From Burkholderiaceae bacterium (GTDB taxonomy: Bacteria > Pseudomonadota > Gammaproteobacteria > Burkholderiales > Burkholderiaceae_C): a DNA stretch of 64,000 nucleotides. The notes under the pieces were generated by a model that saw only the letters and a program-made list of their open reading frames with translations, did no database searches and was not told the origin of the DNA. The position numbers and the translations under genes were made by a program. The stretch covers positions 558,001 to 622,000 of the forward strand of contig JAGOPK010000001.1 in the NCBI GenBank assembly GCA_017992055.1, read 5' to 3'. Position 1 is the stretch's first letter; each line of letters opens with the position of its first letter. Below are positions 54,915 through 63,645 of this stretch, one piece after another.

Positions 54915-54993
54915 AAACCACCATTGAGGAGGTGGAGGAGACAAACGGTGGAATCGTTACCACGCCGAGTCATCAGCGCATCAACGATTCGAT
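54882..54993 (-). ncRNA. Candidate small RNA (or ilvA leader) with CUCCUCC-rich loop
   Basis: The RNA of about 112 nt would start near 54993, seven bases after a good promoter. Hairpin 1 pairs GAATCGTT (54990-54983) with AACGATTC (54958-54951). Hairpin 2 pairs CCACC (54951-54947) with GGTGG (54922-54918) and exposes CUCCUCCACCUCCUC (54940-54926), which could base-pair with Shine-Dalgarno sequences. Hairpin 3 is the terminator. This layout, an anti-Shine-Dalgarno motif in a loop followed by a terminator, resembles the proteobacterial CcsR or cuckoo RNAs. An attenuator leader for ilvA is the alternative. Confidence 0.65.
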
Positions 54994-55000
54994 GGAAGCC

Positions 55001-55029
55001 AGTCTAGCCGCTCGAATGCTGCGCTGCAA
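55001..55029 (-). promoter_or_regulatory. Promoter of the candidate small RNA
   Basis: The -35 TTGCAG (55024-55029) and the -10 TAGACT (55001-55006) are 17 bases apart on the minus strand, near sigma-70 consensus. The expected start (about 54993) is three bases before the first stem. Confidence 0.65.
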
Positions 55030-55200
55030 TATCGTTGGTGCCGCATCGATGTGGATTCCTGCAGATTTCTCTAGGGCAATGCCTCCAGAGCGCGGTGCAT
55101 GGCCGCACAACCATGGTGCGTATGCGGTCCGCGGCCGGGCGAGGCACACTGCGGCCCCTCATCAGCCTGATCGACATGCCGCCTGGCATCGGAGAAGAAC

Positions 55201-55623
55201 ATGGAATGCACGATTCACTGGGTGCCCGGCAGCGGCATGGGCTTCATGGCCGAGACCGGCAGCGGCCATGTGCTGGCGATGGACGGCGCGCCCGACGGCG
55301 GCGGCCGCAACCTGGCGCCGCGGCCGATGGAAACCCTGCTCGCCGGCGCCGGCGGTTGCACCGCCTATGACGTGGTGCTGATCCTCAAGCGTGGCCGCCA
55401 CGAGGTCAGCGGCTGCCAGGTGAAGATGAGTGCCGAGCGTGCGCCGGCCGATCCCAAGGTGTTCACCAAGATCCACCTGCACTTCACCGTCAGCGGCAAG
55501 AACCTGCCCGAGGCCGCGGTGGCGCGGGCCATCGCGCTGTCGCACGAAAAATACTGCTCGGCGACCATCATGCTGGGCAAGACCGCCGAGATCAGCACCA
55601 GCCACGAGATCGTGGCCGCCTGA
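55201..55623 (+). CDS. OsmC/Ohr family peroxiredoxin-like protein
   Basis: This 140-residue protein has the two reactive cysteines of the family, in GAGGCTAYDVVL and HEKYCSATIML, so it should reduce organic hydroperoxides or carry out a related thiol chemistry in the cytoplasm. It is of the YhfA-like OsmC branch rather than Ohr. It starts with ATG 55201. It converges on coq7 with 27 bases between the stops. Confidence 0.9.
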   Translation: MECTIHWVPGSGMGFMAETGSGHVLAMDGAPDGGGRNLAPRPMETLLAGAGGCTAYDVVLILKRGRHEVSGCQVKMSAERAPADPKVFTKIHLHFTVSGKNLPEAAVARAIALSHEKYCSATIMLGKTAEISTSHEIVAA

Positions 55624-55650
55624 CGCGCCGGGCGCCTCCTAGGCGTCGAT

Positions 55651-56289
55651 TCAGATGTGATGTGCGGTGCGGGTCATCACCCGCGCCGCCGCGCGCATCA
55701 GCCAGCGCACCGGCGCCGGCATCGGCGCGGCGCCGGCCTGCTGCGCCTCGTCGGCATGGCGGGCCTCGTCGGCCTGCATCTGCGCCACCACCGCGCGTGA
55801 GGCGGCATCGGCCGCCGGCAGCCGGTCCAGGTGGCCGGCCAGATGGGCCTCGACCTGGCGCTCGGTCTCGACGAGAAAACCCAGGCTGATGCGGTCGCCG
55901 GCCGCACCGGCGGCCAGGCCGATGCCAAAGGCGCCGGCATACCAGAGCGGATTCAGCAGGCTGGGCCGGTCGCCCAGTTCGGCCAGGCGGCGCTCGGTCC
56001 AGGCCAGGTGATCGGTCTCGTCGCGGCCTGCGGCGCGCATCTGCTCGCGCAGCGCCGGATCGCGCGCCGCCAGCGCCTGCGCCGCATACAAGGCTTGGGC
56101 GCAGACCTCGCCGACATGGTTGACGCGCATCAGCGCGCCGGACAGTCGCCGCTCATCGGCATTCAGCACCGTGGGCTCGGCGCCGGCCGGCGCGGCGGGC
56201 CGCGGCATGCTGCGCACTGCCCGCAGGCCGCCGCCCAGCGTGCGCAGGGCCTGGTCGGCGGTGGCGATCAAGGCATCGGTGGCGATCAT
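55651..56289 (-). CDS. coq7: 2-polyprenyl-3-methyl-6-methoxy-1,4-benzoquinone monooxygenase
   Basis: This 212-residue di-iron hydroxylase of ubiquinone synthesis has the ferritin-like metal ligands in [34 protein letters not shown] (ExxH), [17 protein letters not shown] and [16 protein letters not shown] (ExxH). A hydrophobic helix ([17 protein letters not shown]) may attach it to the membrane. This is the Coq7/UbiF-replacing type common in betaproteobacteria. The start is ATG 56289; GTG 56295 is possible. Confidence 0.95.
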   Translation of the reverse strand: MIATDALIATADQALRTLGGGLRAVRSMPRPAAPAGAEPTVLNADERRLSGALMRVNHVGEVCAQALYAAQALAARDPALREQMRAAGRDETDHLAWTERRLAELGDRPSLLNPLWYAGAFGIGLAAGAAGDRISLGFLVETERQVEAHLAGHLDRLPAADAASRAVVAQMQADEARHADEAQQAGAAPMPAPVRWLMRAAARVMTRTAHHI

Positions 56290-56393
56290 GCGCACGAGGA
56301 TAGCGCAGCGCCATGGCCGGCCTGGCCGTGGTCAGGCCCGGGATGGCTCGTTGTTGGCAGACAACATCCCACCGCCTTTTTGCCGGCAAAGCT

Positions 56394-56422
56394 TTGCAAG
56401 CCCTGCGGGGGTCTGGTGCAAT
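56394..56422 (+). promoter_or_regulatory. Candidate porin promoter
   Basis: TTGCAA (56394-56399) is 17 bases before TGCAAT (56417-56422). The mRNA would have a 5' leader of about 100 nt in which AGGTTG near 56443 can pair with CAACCT just before the Shine-Dalgarno sequence (AGGAGA). Confidence 0.45.
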
Positions 56423-56529
56423 AGCCGCAACTTCCGATGAGGAGGTTGGCCTGACCGGCCCCCACCGTTCCCGGTGAGAGGGTTCTCTACGGGATCGGGA
56501 CCTCTTGTTCAACCTAGGAGATAGTCGCA

Positions 56530-57540
56530 ATGAAAAAGTCTCTGCTGGCCCTGGCCGTCCTCGGTGCTTTCGCCGGTGCCGCCTCCGCCCAATCCAGCGT
56601 CACCCTGTACGGCCGTGTTGACCTGTCGGTTAACAAGGGCGTTGGCACGGCCAACAAGGGCATCAGCAACGGCTCCGGTAGCCGCTTCGGCGTGCGTGGC
56701 GTGGAAGACCTGGGTGGTGGCCTGCAGGCCCTGTTCCAGATCGAGCACCGCTTCGATGCCGACACCGGCGCGTCGCAGAACTTCAACATCACCCCGGCTG
56801 GCAGCACCACCGCCAACGCCAACCGCTTCTGGGGCGCCCGCTCCATCGTCGGTCTGAAGGGTGGTTTCGGCCAGGTTCTGCTGGGCCGCGAGTACACGAC
56901 GGCGTTCCTGATGTCGCAGCTGGCGGCCGACCCCTGGGGCTGGGACACCGTGGTGTCCGGCACCCCCGGCACCGGCCTGAACCAGGTCATCACCGGCGGT
57001 GGCATCGCCCGCGTGCGCAATGACAGCGCAGTGACTTACAACCTGTCGGTTGGCGGCTTCGCCTTCGGCGCTCAGGTTGCCGAGGCGTCCGACGCCATCA
57101 ACGGTTTCCAGAAGAAGCCGTTTAACTTCGCCGCGACCTACAAGGCGGGTCCGTTCTCGGTTGGCCTGGGCTATGAGAAGACCGGTCAAGTGGCTGCTGC
57201 TTCGGCCAAGTGGCTGACGGTCAATGCGGCCTTCGACCTGGGCATGGTCAAGCTGGGTGGCCTGTACGGCACCGGCAACACCGCCGCCAATGCCGACAAC
57301 AAGTCGCTGCTGATCACCGCCGTGGCGCCGATGGGCCAGGGTGAAGTGCGCGCCAGCTATGGCAAGACCACCTCGGACGGCGCTGGTGCGCTGCCGGAAG
57401 TGTCGCTGGCCAAGGGCTTCGCGCTGGGCTACCACTACGCGCTGAGCAAGCGCACCACGGTCTATGTCGACTACGCGCGCAACACCGCCGTGACGACCGA
57501 GAAGACCGGCTACGACTTCGGCATCAAGCACAACTTCTGA
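56530..57540 (+). CDS. Gram-negative porin
   Basis: This 336-residue outer-membrane trimeric beta-barrel has the signal peptide MKKSLLALAVLGAFAGAASA, the start QSSVTLYGRVDLSVNKG and DLGGGLQALFQIEHRFD, all typical of Burkholderiales general porins (OmpC/Omp32-like). The C-terminus ends in YDFGIKHNF with the terminal Phe needed for outer-membrane insertion. Codon usage and the strong terminators suggest high expression. The next genes encode dipeptide-type ABC permeases, but a double terminator separates them. Confidence 0.96.
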   Translation: MKKSLLALAVLGAFAGAASAQSSVTLYGRVDLSVNKGVGTANKGISNGSGSRFGVRGVEDLGGGLQALFQIEHRFDADTGASQNFNITPAGSTTANANRFWGARSIVGLKGGFGQVLLGREYTTAFLMSQLAADPWGWDTVVSGTPGTGLNQVITGGGIARVRNDSAVTYNLSVGGFAFGAQVAEASDAINGFQKKPFNFAATYKAGPFSVGLGYEKTGQVAAASAKWLTVNAAFDLGMVKLGGLYGTGNTAANADNKSLLITAVAPMGQGEVRASYGKTTSDGAGALPEVSLAKGFALGYHYALSKRTTVYVDYARNTAVTTEKTGYDFGIKHNF

Positions 57541-57550
57541 TGTCCGCAAG

Positions 57551-57573
57551 CAGCCCGGCCACTGGCCGGGTTG
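57551..57573 (+). terminator. First hairpin after the porin gene
   Basis: CAGCCCGGCC (57551-57560) pairs with GGCCGGGTTG (57564-57573), with one G-T wobble, around a three-base loop (ACT). It is not followed by T and probably helps the next terminator or protects the mRNA end. Confidence 0.6.
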
Positions 57574-57582
57574 CTGTAGCGC

Positions 57583-57607
57583 AAGCCGCCTTCGGGCGGC
57601 TTTTTTT
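57583..57607 (+). terminator. Intrinsic terminator of the porin gene
   Basis: AAGCCGCC-TTCG-GGCGGCTT (57583-57602) is followed by seven T in all (57601-57607). Confidence 0.92.
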
Positions 57608-57756
57608 CGTCCCGCCAGCCAGGCCATCGGCGGCCGGCCCCGGGCTTCCCCGCTAGGCACCGGGCATGGGAATTGCGCATGATGCGCTCCCTGTCTTTCG
57701 CGCATCCGGCCACGAGCCGGGCCGCGCCCACGGCCTGAGGGCCGCTCCAGGATTTC

Positions 57757-58740
57757 ATGCTCGCCTTCATCCTCCGCCGGTTGTTCCAGGCCCTGATCGT
57801 GATGTTCACGGTCGCCTTCATCGCCTTCATGCTGTTCCAGTACGTGGGCGATCCGGTCACCAACCTGCTGGGACAGGATGCGACGGCCGAGCAGCGTCAG
57901 CAGCTGCGCCATGACCTGGGCCTGGACCAGCCCTTCGTGGTGCAGTTCGCCACCTTCGTCGGCAATGCCGCCCAGGGCGAGTTCGGCATCAGCCTGCGCC
58001 AGGGGCGCAAGGTGTCGACGCTGATCGCCGAGCGCTTTCCGGCGACGCTGGAACTGGCCCTGCTGGCCGCCGTGATCGGCCTGCTGCTGGGCATTCCGCT
58101 GGGCGTGTACGCGGCGCTCAAGCGTGGCAGCTTTCTGTCGCAGACGGTGATGACCGGCTCGCTGCTGGGCGTGTCGCTGCCCAACTTCCTGATCGGCATC
58201 CTGCTGATCCTGATCTTCGCGGTGCTGCTGAAGTGGCTGCCCAGCTTTGGCCGTGGCGAGGTGGTGGCGCTGGGGCCCATCACCACCGGCCTGCTCAGCG
58301 CCGACGGCATCAAGCACCTGCTGCTGCCGGCGCTGACGCTGAGCCTGTTTCCGATGGCCCTGGTGCTGCGCCTGGTGCGCTCCGAGATGCTGGAGGTGCT
58401 GCGCACCGACTACATCAAGTTCGCACGCGCACGTGGCCTGCCCGACCGGCTGGTGTACTTCCGCCATGCGCTGAAGAACACCCTGGTGCCGGTGATCACC
58501 ATCGCCGGCCTGCAGCTGGGCAACATCATCGCCTTTGCCATCGTCACCGAGACCGTGTTCCAGTGGCCGGGCATGGGCCTGCTGTTCATCTCGGCGGTGC
58601 AGTTCGCCGACGTGCCGGTGATGGCCGCCTACCTGTGCCTGATCGCGCTGGTCTTCGTCAGCATCAACCTGGTGGTGGACCTGCTGTACTTCGCCGTCGA
58701 CCCCCGTCTGCGCATCGAGCGCAGCGCCGGCGGGCACTGA
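57757..58740 (+). CDS. Dipeptide/oligopeptide-type ABC transporter permease (DppB/OppB)
   Basis: This 327-residue inner-membrane permease has six helices. It starts with MLAFILRRLFQALIVMFTVA, the standard DppB start, and has the coupling region DYIKFARARGLPDRLVYFRH and LVPVITIAGLQLGNIIAFAI. It forms the channel with the next gene product. The substrate-binding partner gene is not in the window. It follows the porin by 216 bases. Confidence 0.94.
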   Translation: MLAFILRRLFQALIVMFTVAFIAFMLFQYVGDPVTNLLGQDATAEQRQQLRHDLGLDQPFVVQFATFVGNAAQGEFGISLRQGRKVSTLIAERFPATLELALLAAVIGLLLGIPLGVYAALKRGSFLSQTVMTGSLLGVSLPNFLIGILLILIFAVLLKWLPSFGRGEVVALGPITTGLLSADGIKHLLLPALTLSLFPMALVLRLVRSEMLEVLRTDYIKFARARGLPDRLVYFRHALKNTLVPVITIAGLQLGNIIAFAIVTETVFQWPGMGLLFISAVQFADVPVMAAYLCLIALVFVSINLVVDLLYFAVDPRLRIERSAGGH

Positions 58741-58778
58741 GCCGACGACCTCCCAGAACAAACCAGTTGGGTAGCTTC

Positions 58779-59720
58779 TTGAGTCAAACCACCACCACTG
58801 CGCCGGCGGTGCCCGGCGCCTGGGCGCGCTTCTTCGATGGCGATGTCTGGCACAGCTTCCGCAGCTCGCCGGTGGCCATCGTGGCCGCGCTCATCGCCGC
58901 GGTCTGCGTCATCGCCGCGGCCTTCGCGCCCTGGCTGGCGCCGCACAACCCGATGGACCTGGCCTCGCTGGACCTGATGGATGCGCGCCTGCCACCGGCC
59001 TGGGCCGACGAGGGCAAGGCCAAGTACCTGCTGGGCACCGACGACCAGGGCCGCGACATCCTGTCGTCGCTGATGTACGGCTCGCGCATCTCGCTGCTGG
59101 TGGGCCTGGCCTCGGTGCTGCTGAGCGTGATCTTGGGCGTGGGTCTGGGCCTGCTGGCCGGTTTTGTCGGTGGCCGCACCGACGCCTTCATCATGCGCGT
59201 CTGCGACGTGATGCTGTCGTTTCCGGCGATCCTGATCGCGCTGCTGATCGACGGCGTGGGCCGCGCGATCTTTCCCAATGCCCATGAGACGCTGGCCTTC
59301 TCGGTGCTGATCCTGGCCATCGCGCTGACCGGCTGGGTGCAGTACGCGCGCACCGTGCGCGGCAGCACCCTGGTCGAGCGGCAGAAGGAATACGTGCAGG
59401 CCGCGCGCGTGATCGGCGTGTCGCCGCTGCGCATCATGCGCCGCCATGTGCTGCCCAATGTGCTGGGGCCGGTGCTGGTGCTGGCCACCATCCAGATCGC
59501 CTCGGCCATCATCACCGAGGCCACGCTGTCCTTTCTGGGCGTGGGCGTGCCGCCCACCTCGCCGTCGCTGGGCACGCTGATCCGCGTCGGCCAGGACTTC
59601 CTGTTCTCCGGCGAATGGTGGATCACCATCTTTCCGGGCGTGGTGCTGGTGATGATCGCGCTCAGCGTCAACCTGCTGGGCGACTGGCTGCGCGATGCGC
59701 TGAACCCGCGGCTGCGCTGA
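58779..59720 (+). CDS. Dipeptide/oligopeptide-type ABC transporter permease (DppC/OppC)
   Basis: This 313-residue permease has an N-terminal helix (AIVAALIAAVCVIAAAFAPW), the lumenal LLGTDDQGRDILSSLMYGSR and the coupling loop EYVQAARVIGVSPLRIMRRH. The start is uncertain: TTG 58779 (before SQTTTTAPAV) fits the domain; TTG 58767 would add four residues. It follows the DppB gene by 38 bases. Confidence 0.92.
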   Translation: MSQTTTTAPAVPGAWARFFDGDVWHSFRSSPVAIVAALIAAVCVIAAAFAPWLAPHNPMDLASLDLMDARLPPAWADEGKAKYLLGTDDQGRDILSSLMYGSRISLLVGLASVLLSVILGVGLGLLAGFVGGRTDAFIMRVCDVMLSFPAILIALLIDGVGRAIFPNAHETLAFSVLILAIALTGWVQYARTVRGSTLVERQKEYVQAARVIGVSPLRIMRRHVLPNVLGPVLVLATIQIASAIITEATLSFLGVGVPPTSPSLGTLIRVGQDFLFSGEWWITIFPGVVLVMIALSVNLLGDWLRDALNPRLR

Positions 59721-59731
59721 AGGGCACGACC

Positions 59732-60718
59732 ATGACCTCTGCCCTGCTCGAAGTCCGCCAGCTGCGCGTGGAATTCCCGTCCCGCCGCGGCAATCTGCTG
59801 GCGCTGGACGACATCTCCTTCGACATCGCCCCCGGCGAGATCCTCGGCGTGGTCGGCGAGTCCGGTGCCGGCAAGTCGCTCACCGGTGCGGCCATCATCG
59901 GCCTGCTGGAGCCGCCCGGGCGCATTGCCGGCGGCGAGATCCGGCTCGAAGGCCAGCGCATCGACAACCTGCCGGCCGAGCAGATGCGGCGCCTGCGCGG
60001 CCGCCGCATCGGCGCCATCTTCCAGGATCCGCTGACCTCGCTGAACCCGCTGTTCACCGTCGGCCAGCAGATCATCGAGACGGTGCAGGTGCACCTGGGC
60101 CTGGACGCCGCGGCGGCGCGCCAGCGCGCCATCCGCCTGCTGCAGGACACCGGCATCCCGGCCGCCGAGCAGCGCGTGGACCACTATCCGCACCAGTTCT
60201 CGGGCGGCATGCGCCAGCGTGTGGTGATCGCGCTGGCCCTGGCGGCCGAGCCCAGGCTGATCGTCGCCGACGAGCCGACCACGGCGCTGGACGTGTCCAT
60301 CCAGGCGCAGATCATCGCGCTGCTGAAGAAACTGACCAAGGAGCATGGCGCGGCCGTGATGCTGGTGACCCACGACATGGGCGTGATCGCCGAGGCCTGC
60401 GACCGCGTGGCCGTGATGTATGCCGGCCGCGTGGCCGAGATCGGCCCGGTGGCCGAGGTCATCCACAGCCCGGCCCATCCTTACACCCGCGGCCTGATGG
60501 GCTCGATCCCGTCGATGACCGGCGAGCGCGAGCGCCTGGAGCAGATCGACGGCGCGATGCCGCGGCTGAATGCGATCCCGCCGGGCTGCGCCTTCAATCC
60601 ACGCTGCCCCAGTGCCAGCGAGCGCTGCCGCAGCCAGCGGCCCGAGCTGATGGACGCCGGCGCCACACGCGCCGCCTGCTGGCTGCAGGCCGGCGTGGGC
60701 GCCGAGGTGACGGCATGA
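59732..60718 (+). CDS. Dipeptide/oligopeptide-type ABC transporter ATP-binding protein (DppD/OppD)
   Basis: This 328-residue ATPase has Walker [12 protein letters not shown], the signature [20 protein letters not shown], Walker [20 protein letters not shown] and the H-loop [17 protein letters not shown]. The C-terminal oligopeptide-transport domain has the [14 protein letters not shown] cysteine motif. It lies 11 bases after the DppC gene and overlaps the DppF gene by ATGA. Confidence 0.94.
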   Translation: MTSALLEVRQLRVEFPSRRGNLLALDDISFDIAPGEILGVVGESGAGKSLTGAAIIGLLEPPGRIAGGEIRLEGQRIDNLPAEQMRRLRGRRIGAIFQDPLTSLNPLFTVGQQIIETVQVHLGLDAAAARQRAIRLLQDTGIPAAEQRVDHYPHQFSGGMRQRVVIALALAAEPRLIVADEPTTALDVSIQAQIIALLKKLTKEHGAAVMLVTHDMGVIAEACDRVAVMYAGRVAEIGPVAEVIHSPAHPYTRGLMGSIPSMTGERERLEQIDGAMPRLNAIPPGCAFNPRCPSASERCRSQRPELMDAGATRAACWLQAGVGAEVTA

Positions 60719-61725
60719 GCGCGGCCACCCCGGCGCTGGTGCAGGTCGACGGCCTGGCCAAGATCTTCGATGTCTCGGCGCCCTGGCTGAACCGCGTGCT
60801 GGAGCGCAAGCCGCGCCAGCATGTGCATGCGGTCGACGGCGTCAGCTTCAGCATCCAGCGCGGCCAGACCCTGGCCCTGGTCGGCGAGTCAGGCTGCGGC
60901 AAGAGCACGGTGGCGCGGCTGCTGGTTGGCCTGTACCCGCCCAGCCGCGGCGGCGTGCGCTTCGACGGCCAGGACACGGCCGCGGTGCTGGCCTCGGGCC
61001 AGGCCCCGGCGCTGGCGCTGCGCCGGCGCATGCAGATGATCTTCCAGGATCCCTATGCCAGCCTGAACCCGCGCTGGAAGGTGCGCGAGATCGTCGCCGA
61101 GCCGCTGCACGAGCATGGCCTGGTCAGCGATGCCGCGCAGCTGGAAGCCCGCGTCGGCGAGCTGCTGGCCCAGGTGGGCCTGGCGCCGGCCGACCAGCTG
61201 AAGTTCCCGCACCAGTTCTCCGGAGGCCAGCGCCAGCGCATTTCCATCGCCCGCGCCCTGGCGACCCAGCCCGAGTTCCTGATCTGCGACGAGCCGACCT
61301 CGGCGCTGGATGTCTCGGTGCAGGCCCAGGTGCTGAACATCATGAAGGACCTGCAGCGCAGCCAGGGCCTGACCTATCTGTTCATCTCGCACAACCTGGC
61401 CGTGGTGCGCCATGTGGCCGACCAGGTGGGCGTGATGTACCTGGGCCGGCTGGTGGAGCTGGCCGACCGGCGCGCGCTGTTCGACACGCCGCGCCATCCG
61501 TACACGCGCATGCTGCTGGACGCGATCCCGGACATCGCCATGACCGGCCGCCAGCGCACGCCGGTGCAGGGCGAGGTGCCGAATCCGCTGCAACCGCCCA
61601 GCGGCTGCGCCTTCCATCCACGCTGCCCGCATGCCAATGCGCGCTGCCACAGCGAGCGGCCGGAGCTGGTCGAGTTCAAGGGCATCCGCGTGGCCTGCCA
61701 CGCGGTGACCGAAGAACGAATCTGA
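60715..61725 (+). CDS. Dipeptide/oligopeptide-type ABC transporter ATP-binding protein (DppF/OppF)
   Basis: This 336-residue ATPase has Walker A GESGCGKSTVARLL, the signature FPHQFSGGQRQRISIARALA, Walker B FLICDEPTSALDVSVQAQV and the H-loop LFISHNLAVVRHVADQV. The C-terminal CAFHPRCPHANARC motif is complete. With its partners it makes a transporter for peptides or a similar solute. It converges on lysA with 3 bases between the stops. Confidence 0.94.
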   Translation: MSAATPALVQVDGLAKIFDVSAPWLNRVLERKPRQHVHAVDGVSFSIQRGQTLALVGESGCGKSTVARLLVGLYPPSRGGVRFDGQDTAAVLASGQAPALALRRRMQMIFQDPYASLNPRWKVREIVAEPLHEHGLVSDAAQLEARVGELLAQVGLAPADQLKFPHQFSGGQRQRISIARALATQPEFLICDEPTSALDVSVQAQVLNIMKDLQRSQGLTYLFISHNLAVVRHVADQVGVMYLGRLVELADRRALFDTPRHPYTRMLLDAIPDIAMTGRQRTPVQGEVPNPLQPPSGCAFHPRCPHANARCHSERPELVEFKGIRVACHAVTEERI

Positions 61726-61728
61726 GCC

Positions 61729-63012
61729 TCAGCCCGCCAGCAATTCGTCGCGGTACAGATCGGCCAGCTGCTCGCGGCGGCGGATCAGCGTCGCCCGGCC
61801 GTCCTCGACCATCAGCTCGGCGGCGCGCGGCCGGGTGTTGTAGTTGCTGGCCATGGTCATGCCATAGGCGCCGGCCGACAGCACGGCGATGACATCGCCT
61901 TCGCGCAGCGCCAGCTCGCGCTCGCGGCCCAGCCAGTCGCCCGATTCGCAGACCGGGCCCACCACGTCCCAGCGCCGCGCCGGCTCGTCGTGGCGCTGTT
62001 CGCAGGGCTCGATGCGCATCCAGGCCTCGTACATGGCCGGGCGCACCAGGTCGTTCATCGCCGCATCGACGATGCAGAAGTTCTTGCTGCCCTCGCTGCC
62101 GTCGCCGGGCTTGAGCACCAGCACCTGGCTCAGCAGCACGCCGGCATTGCCCACCAGCGAGCGGCCGGGCTCCATCAGCAGCTCGCGCTGGCCGTGGCCG
62201 CGTGCGTCCAGCCGCGCCAGCATGGCCGACACCAGGGCGTCGGCGGCCGGCGGCTGCTCGTCGTCGTAGGTGATGCCCAGGCCGCCGCCCACGTCGATGT
62301 GGTGGATGGCGATGCCATCGGCCTCGATGGCCTCCACCAGGTCGAGCAGCCGGTCCAGCGCGTCCAGGTAGGGCGCGGTGTCGGTGATCTGCGAGCCGAT
62401 GTGGCAGTCGATGCCCACCACCTGCAGCCCCGGCAGGCTGGCTGCCAGGCGGTAGACCTCGCGCGCGCGCTGGTGGGCGATGCCGAACTTGTTGCCCTTC
62501 AGGCCGGTGGAGATGTAGGGATGGGTGCCCGCGTCGACATCGGGATTGACGCGCAGGCTCACCGGCGCCGTGCGGCCCATCGCGCTGGCCACCTGGGACA
62601 GCAGGCGCAGCTCGCTGTCGCTCTCGACATTGAAGCAGCGCACGCCGGCCTGCAGCGCGGCGCGCATCTCGTCGGGCCGCTTGCCGACGCCCGAGAACAC
62701 CACCTTGGCCGGATCGCCGCCGGCGGCGATGACACGCGCCAGCTCGCCGGCCGAGACGATGTCGAAGCCCAGGCCCATGTCGGCAAAGTGGCGCAGCACG
62801 GCCAGGCTGGAATTGGCCTTCATCGCATAACACAGCAGGTGCGGCCGGCCGGCCAGCGCGCGCTGGTAGGCGGCGGCGGCACTGCGCATGGCGCCGCGCG
62901 AATACACATACAGCGGCGTGCCATGCTCGCGGGCCAGGGCCGCCAGGTCGCAGCCGTCGAAGCGCAGGGCATCGCCCTGGCGCGTGAGGAAGGGGGCGCC
63001 GGGCAGGCTCAT
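61729..63012 (-). CDS. lysA: Diaminopimelate decarboxylase
   Basis: This 427-residue fold-type III PLP enzyme is the last step of lysine synthesis. The PLP lysine is in LLCYAMKANSSLAVL, with VGIDCHIGSQITD, DVGGGLGITY and EPGRSLVGNAG in the middle and CESGDWLGRER and LSAGAYGMTMASNYN at the end (the CESGD loop gives the catalytic Cys). The start is ATG 63012, whose ATGA overlaps the stop of lptM. The order lptM-lysA divergent from cyaY is common in proteobacteria. Confidence 0.97.
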   Translation of the reverse strand: MSLPGAPFLTRQGDALRFDGCDLAALAREHGTPLYVYSRGAMRSAAAAYQRALAGRPHLLCYAMKANSSLAVLRHFADMGLGFDIVSAGELARVIAAGGDPAKVVFSGVGKRPDEMRAALQAGVRCFNVESDSELRLLSQVASAMGRTAPVSLRVNPDVDAGTHPYISTGLKGNKFGIAHQRAREVYRLAASLPGLQVVGIDCHIGSQITDTAPYLDALDRLLDLVEAIEADGIAIHHIDVGGGLGITYDDEQPPAADALVSAMLARLDARGHGQRELLMEPGRSLVGNAGVLLSQVLVLKPGDGSEGSKNFCIVDAAMNDLVRPAMYEAWMRIEPCEQRHDEPARRWDVVGPVCESGDWLGRERELALREGDVIAVLSAGAYGMTMASNYNTRPRAAELMVEDGRATLIRRREQLADLYRDELLAG

Positions 63013-63218
63013 CGGGGATTGGCAGCGGGAGTGGCGGGAGGGGCGGCGGCCGAGGCCGCGGCGGCGGGGGCAGGCGGTGCGGGCAGGTAGAGCGCGCCCT
63101 TCTGGCCGCAGCCGGCCAGCAGGGCCAGGGCCATTGCCGCGAGGGGGGCCGCGACCGCACGCCATCCCGGGCGGCGGCAAGGGCCTGGGGCCGTGGCTAC
63201 ACTGGATCGCAGTTGCAT
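63009..63218 (-). CDS. lptM: LptM-like lipoprotein (YifL family)
   Basis: This 69-residue protein has a basic start, a hydrophobic helix and the lipobox LLAGCGQKGALYLP; the Cys would be lipidated and the GQKGPLY-like box fits LptM, which assists LptD maturation. The rest is an Ala/Pro-rich tail. Its stop overlaps the lysA start. It is longer at the N-terminus than the enterobacterial protein, so a start further downstream is possible. Confidence 0.88.
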   Translation of the reverse strand: MQLRSSVATAPGPCRRPGWRAVAAPLAAMALALLAGCGQKGALYLPAPPAPAAAASAAAPPATPAANPR

Positions 63219-63236
63219 TCCGGGATTTTACCGACC

Positions 63237-63626
63237 ATGTCCTCGCCCACTGTCCCGTCCAGCCCGCCCGCGCCGGCGGCCACGCCGCTGACCGACGCCG
63301 AGTTCCACCGCCTGACCGCGGCCGTGCTGTCGGCCATCGAGGCCCAGGCCGACCGCTGGCTGCAGGACGATGTGATCGACATCGACGGCCAGCGCACCGG
63401 CGGCCTGCTGGAGCTGAGCTTTCCCAACGGCAGCAAGATCGTCATCAACACCCAGCCGCCGCTGCACGAACTGTGGCTGGCCAGCAAGGCCGCAGGCCAG
63501 CATTTCCGCCATGTCGCCGGCCGCTGGCTGGACACCAAGGATGGCAGCGAGTTTTTTGCCGTGCTGTCGCTGCAGGCCAGCGCCCAGGGCGGGCAGGCGC
63601 TGCGCTTCGAGCCGCCGGCGGGCTGA
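63237..63626 (+). CDS. cyaY: Iron donor protein CyaY (frataxin)
   Basis: This 129-residue frataxin homologue regulates iron delivery to Fe-S assembly. TDAEFHRLTAAVLSAIEAQA starts the domain, and GGLLELSFPNGSKIVINTQ and ELWLASKAAGQHFR follow as in bacterial CyaY. The acidic helix 1 typical of the family is modest here. The ATG at 63237 is 18 bases from the divergent lptM start, so the two promoters must overlap or lie in the coding ends. Confidence 0.94.
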   Translation: MSSPTVPSSPPAPAATPLTDAEFHRLTAAVLSAIEAQADRWLQDDVIDIDGQRTGGLLELSFPNGSKIVINTQPPLHELWLASKAAGQHFRHVAGRWLDTKDGSEFFAVLSLQASAQGGQALRFEPPAG

Positions 63627-63645
63627 ATCCCGCGGCGCGCCGCAC

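Larger units (their letters stand above)
54840..55200. other. Intergenic region between ilvA and the OsmC-family gene
   Basis: This 361-base gap holds the candidate small RNA (54882-54993) with its promoter (55001-55029) and terminator (54882-54914). The remainder (about 55030-55200) contains no recognisable gene; it must hold the promoter of the OsmC gene, which I could not pick out. Confidence 0.6.

Noticed and set aside
54742-54963. Short frame that could be an ilvA leader peptide
   Set aside because: It has no stop before the terminator and no run of Ile, Val or Leu codons; the RNA hairpins explain the region better, although attenuation without a peptide cannot be excluded.
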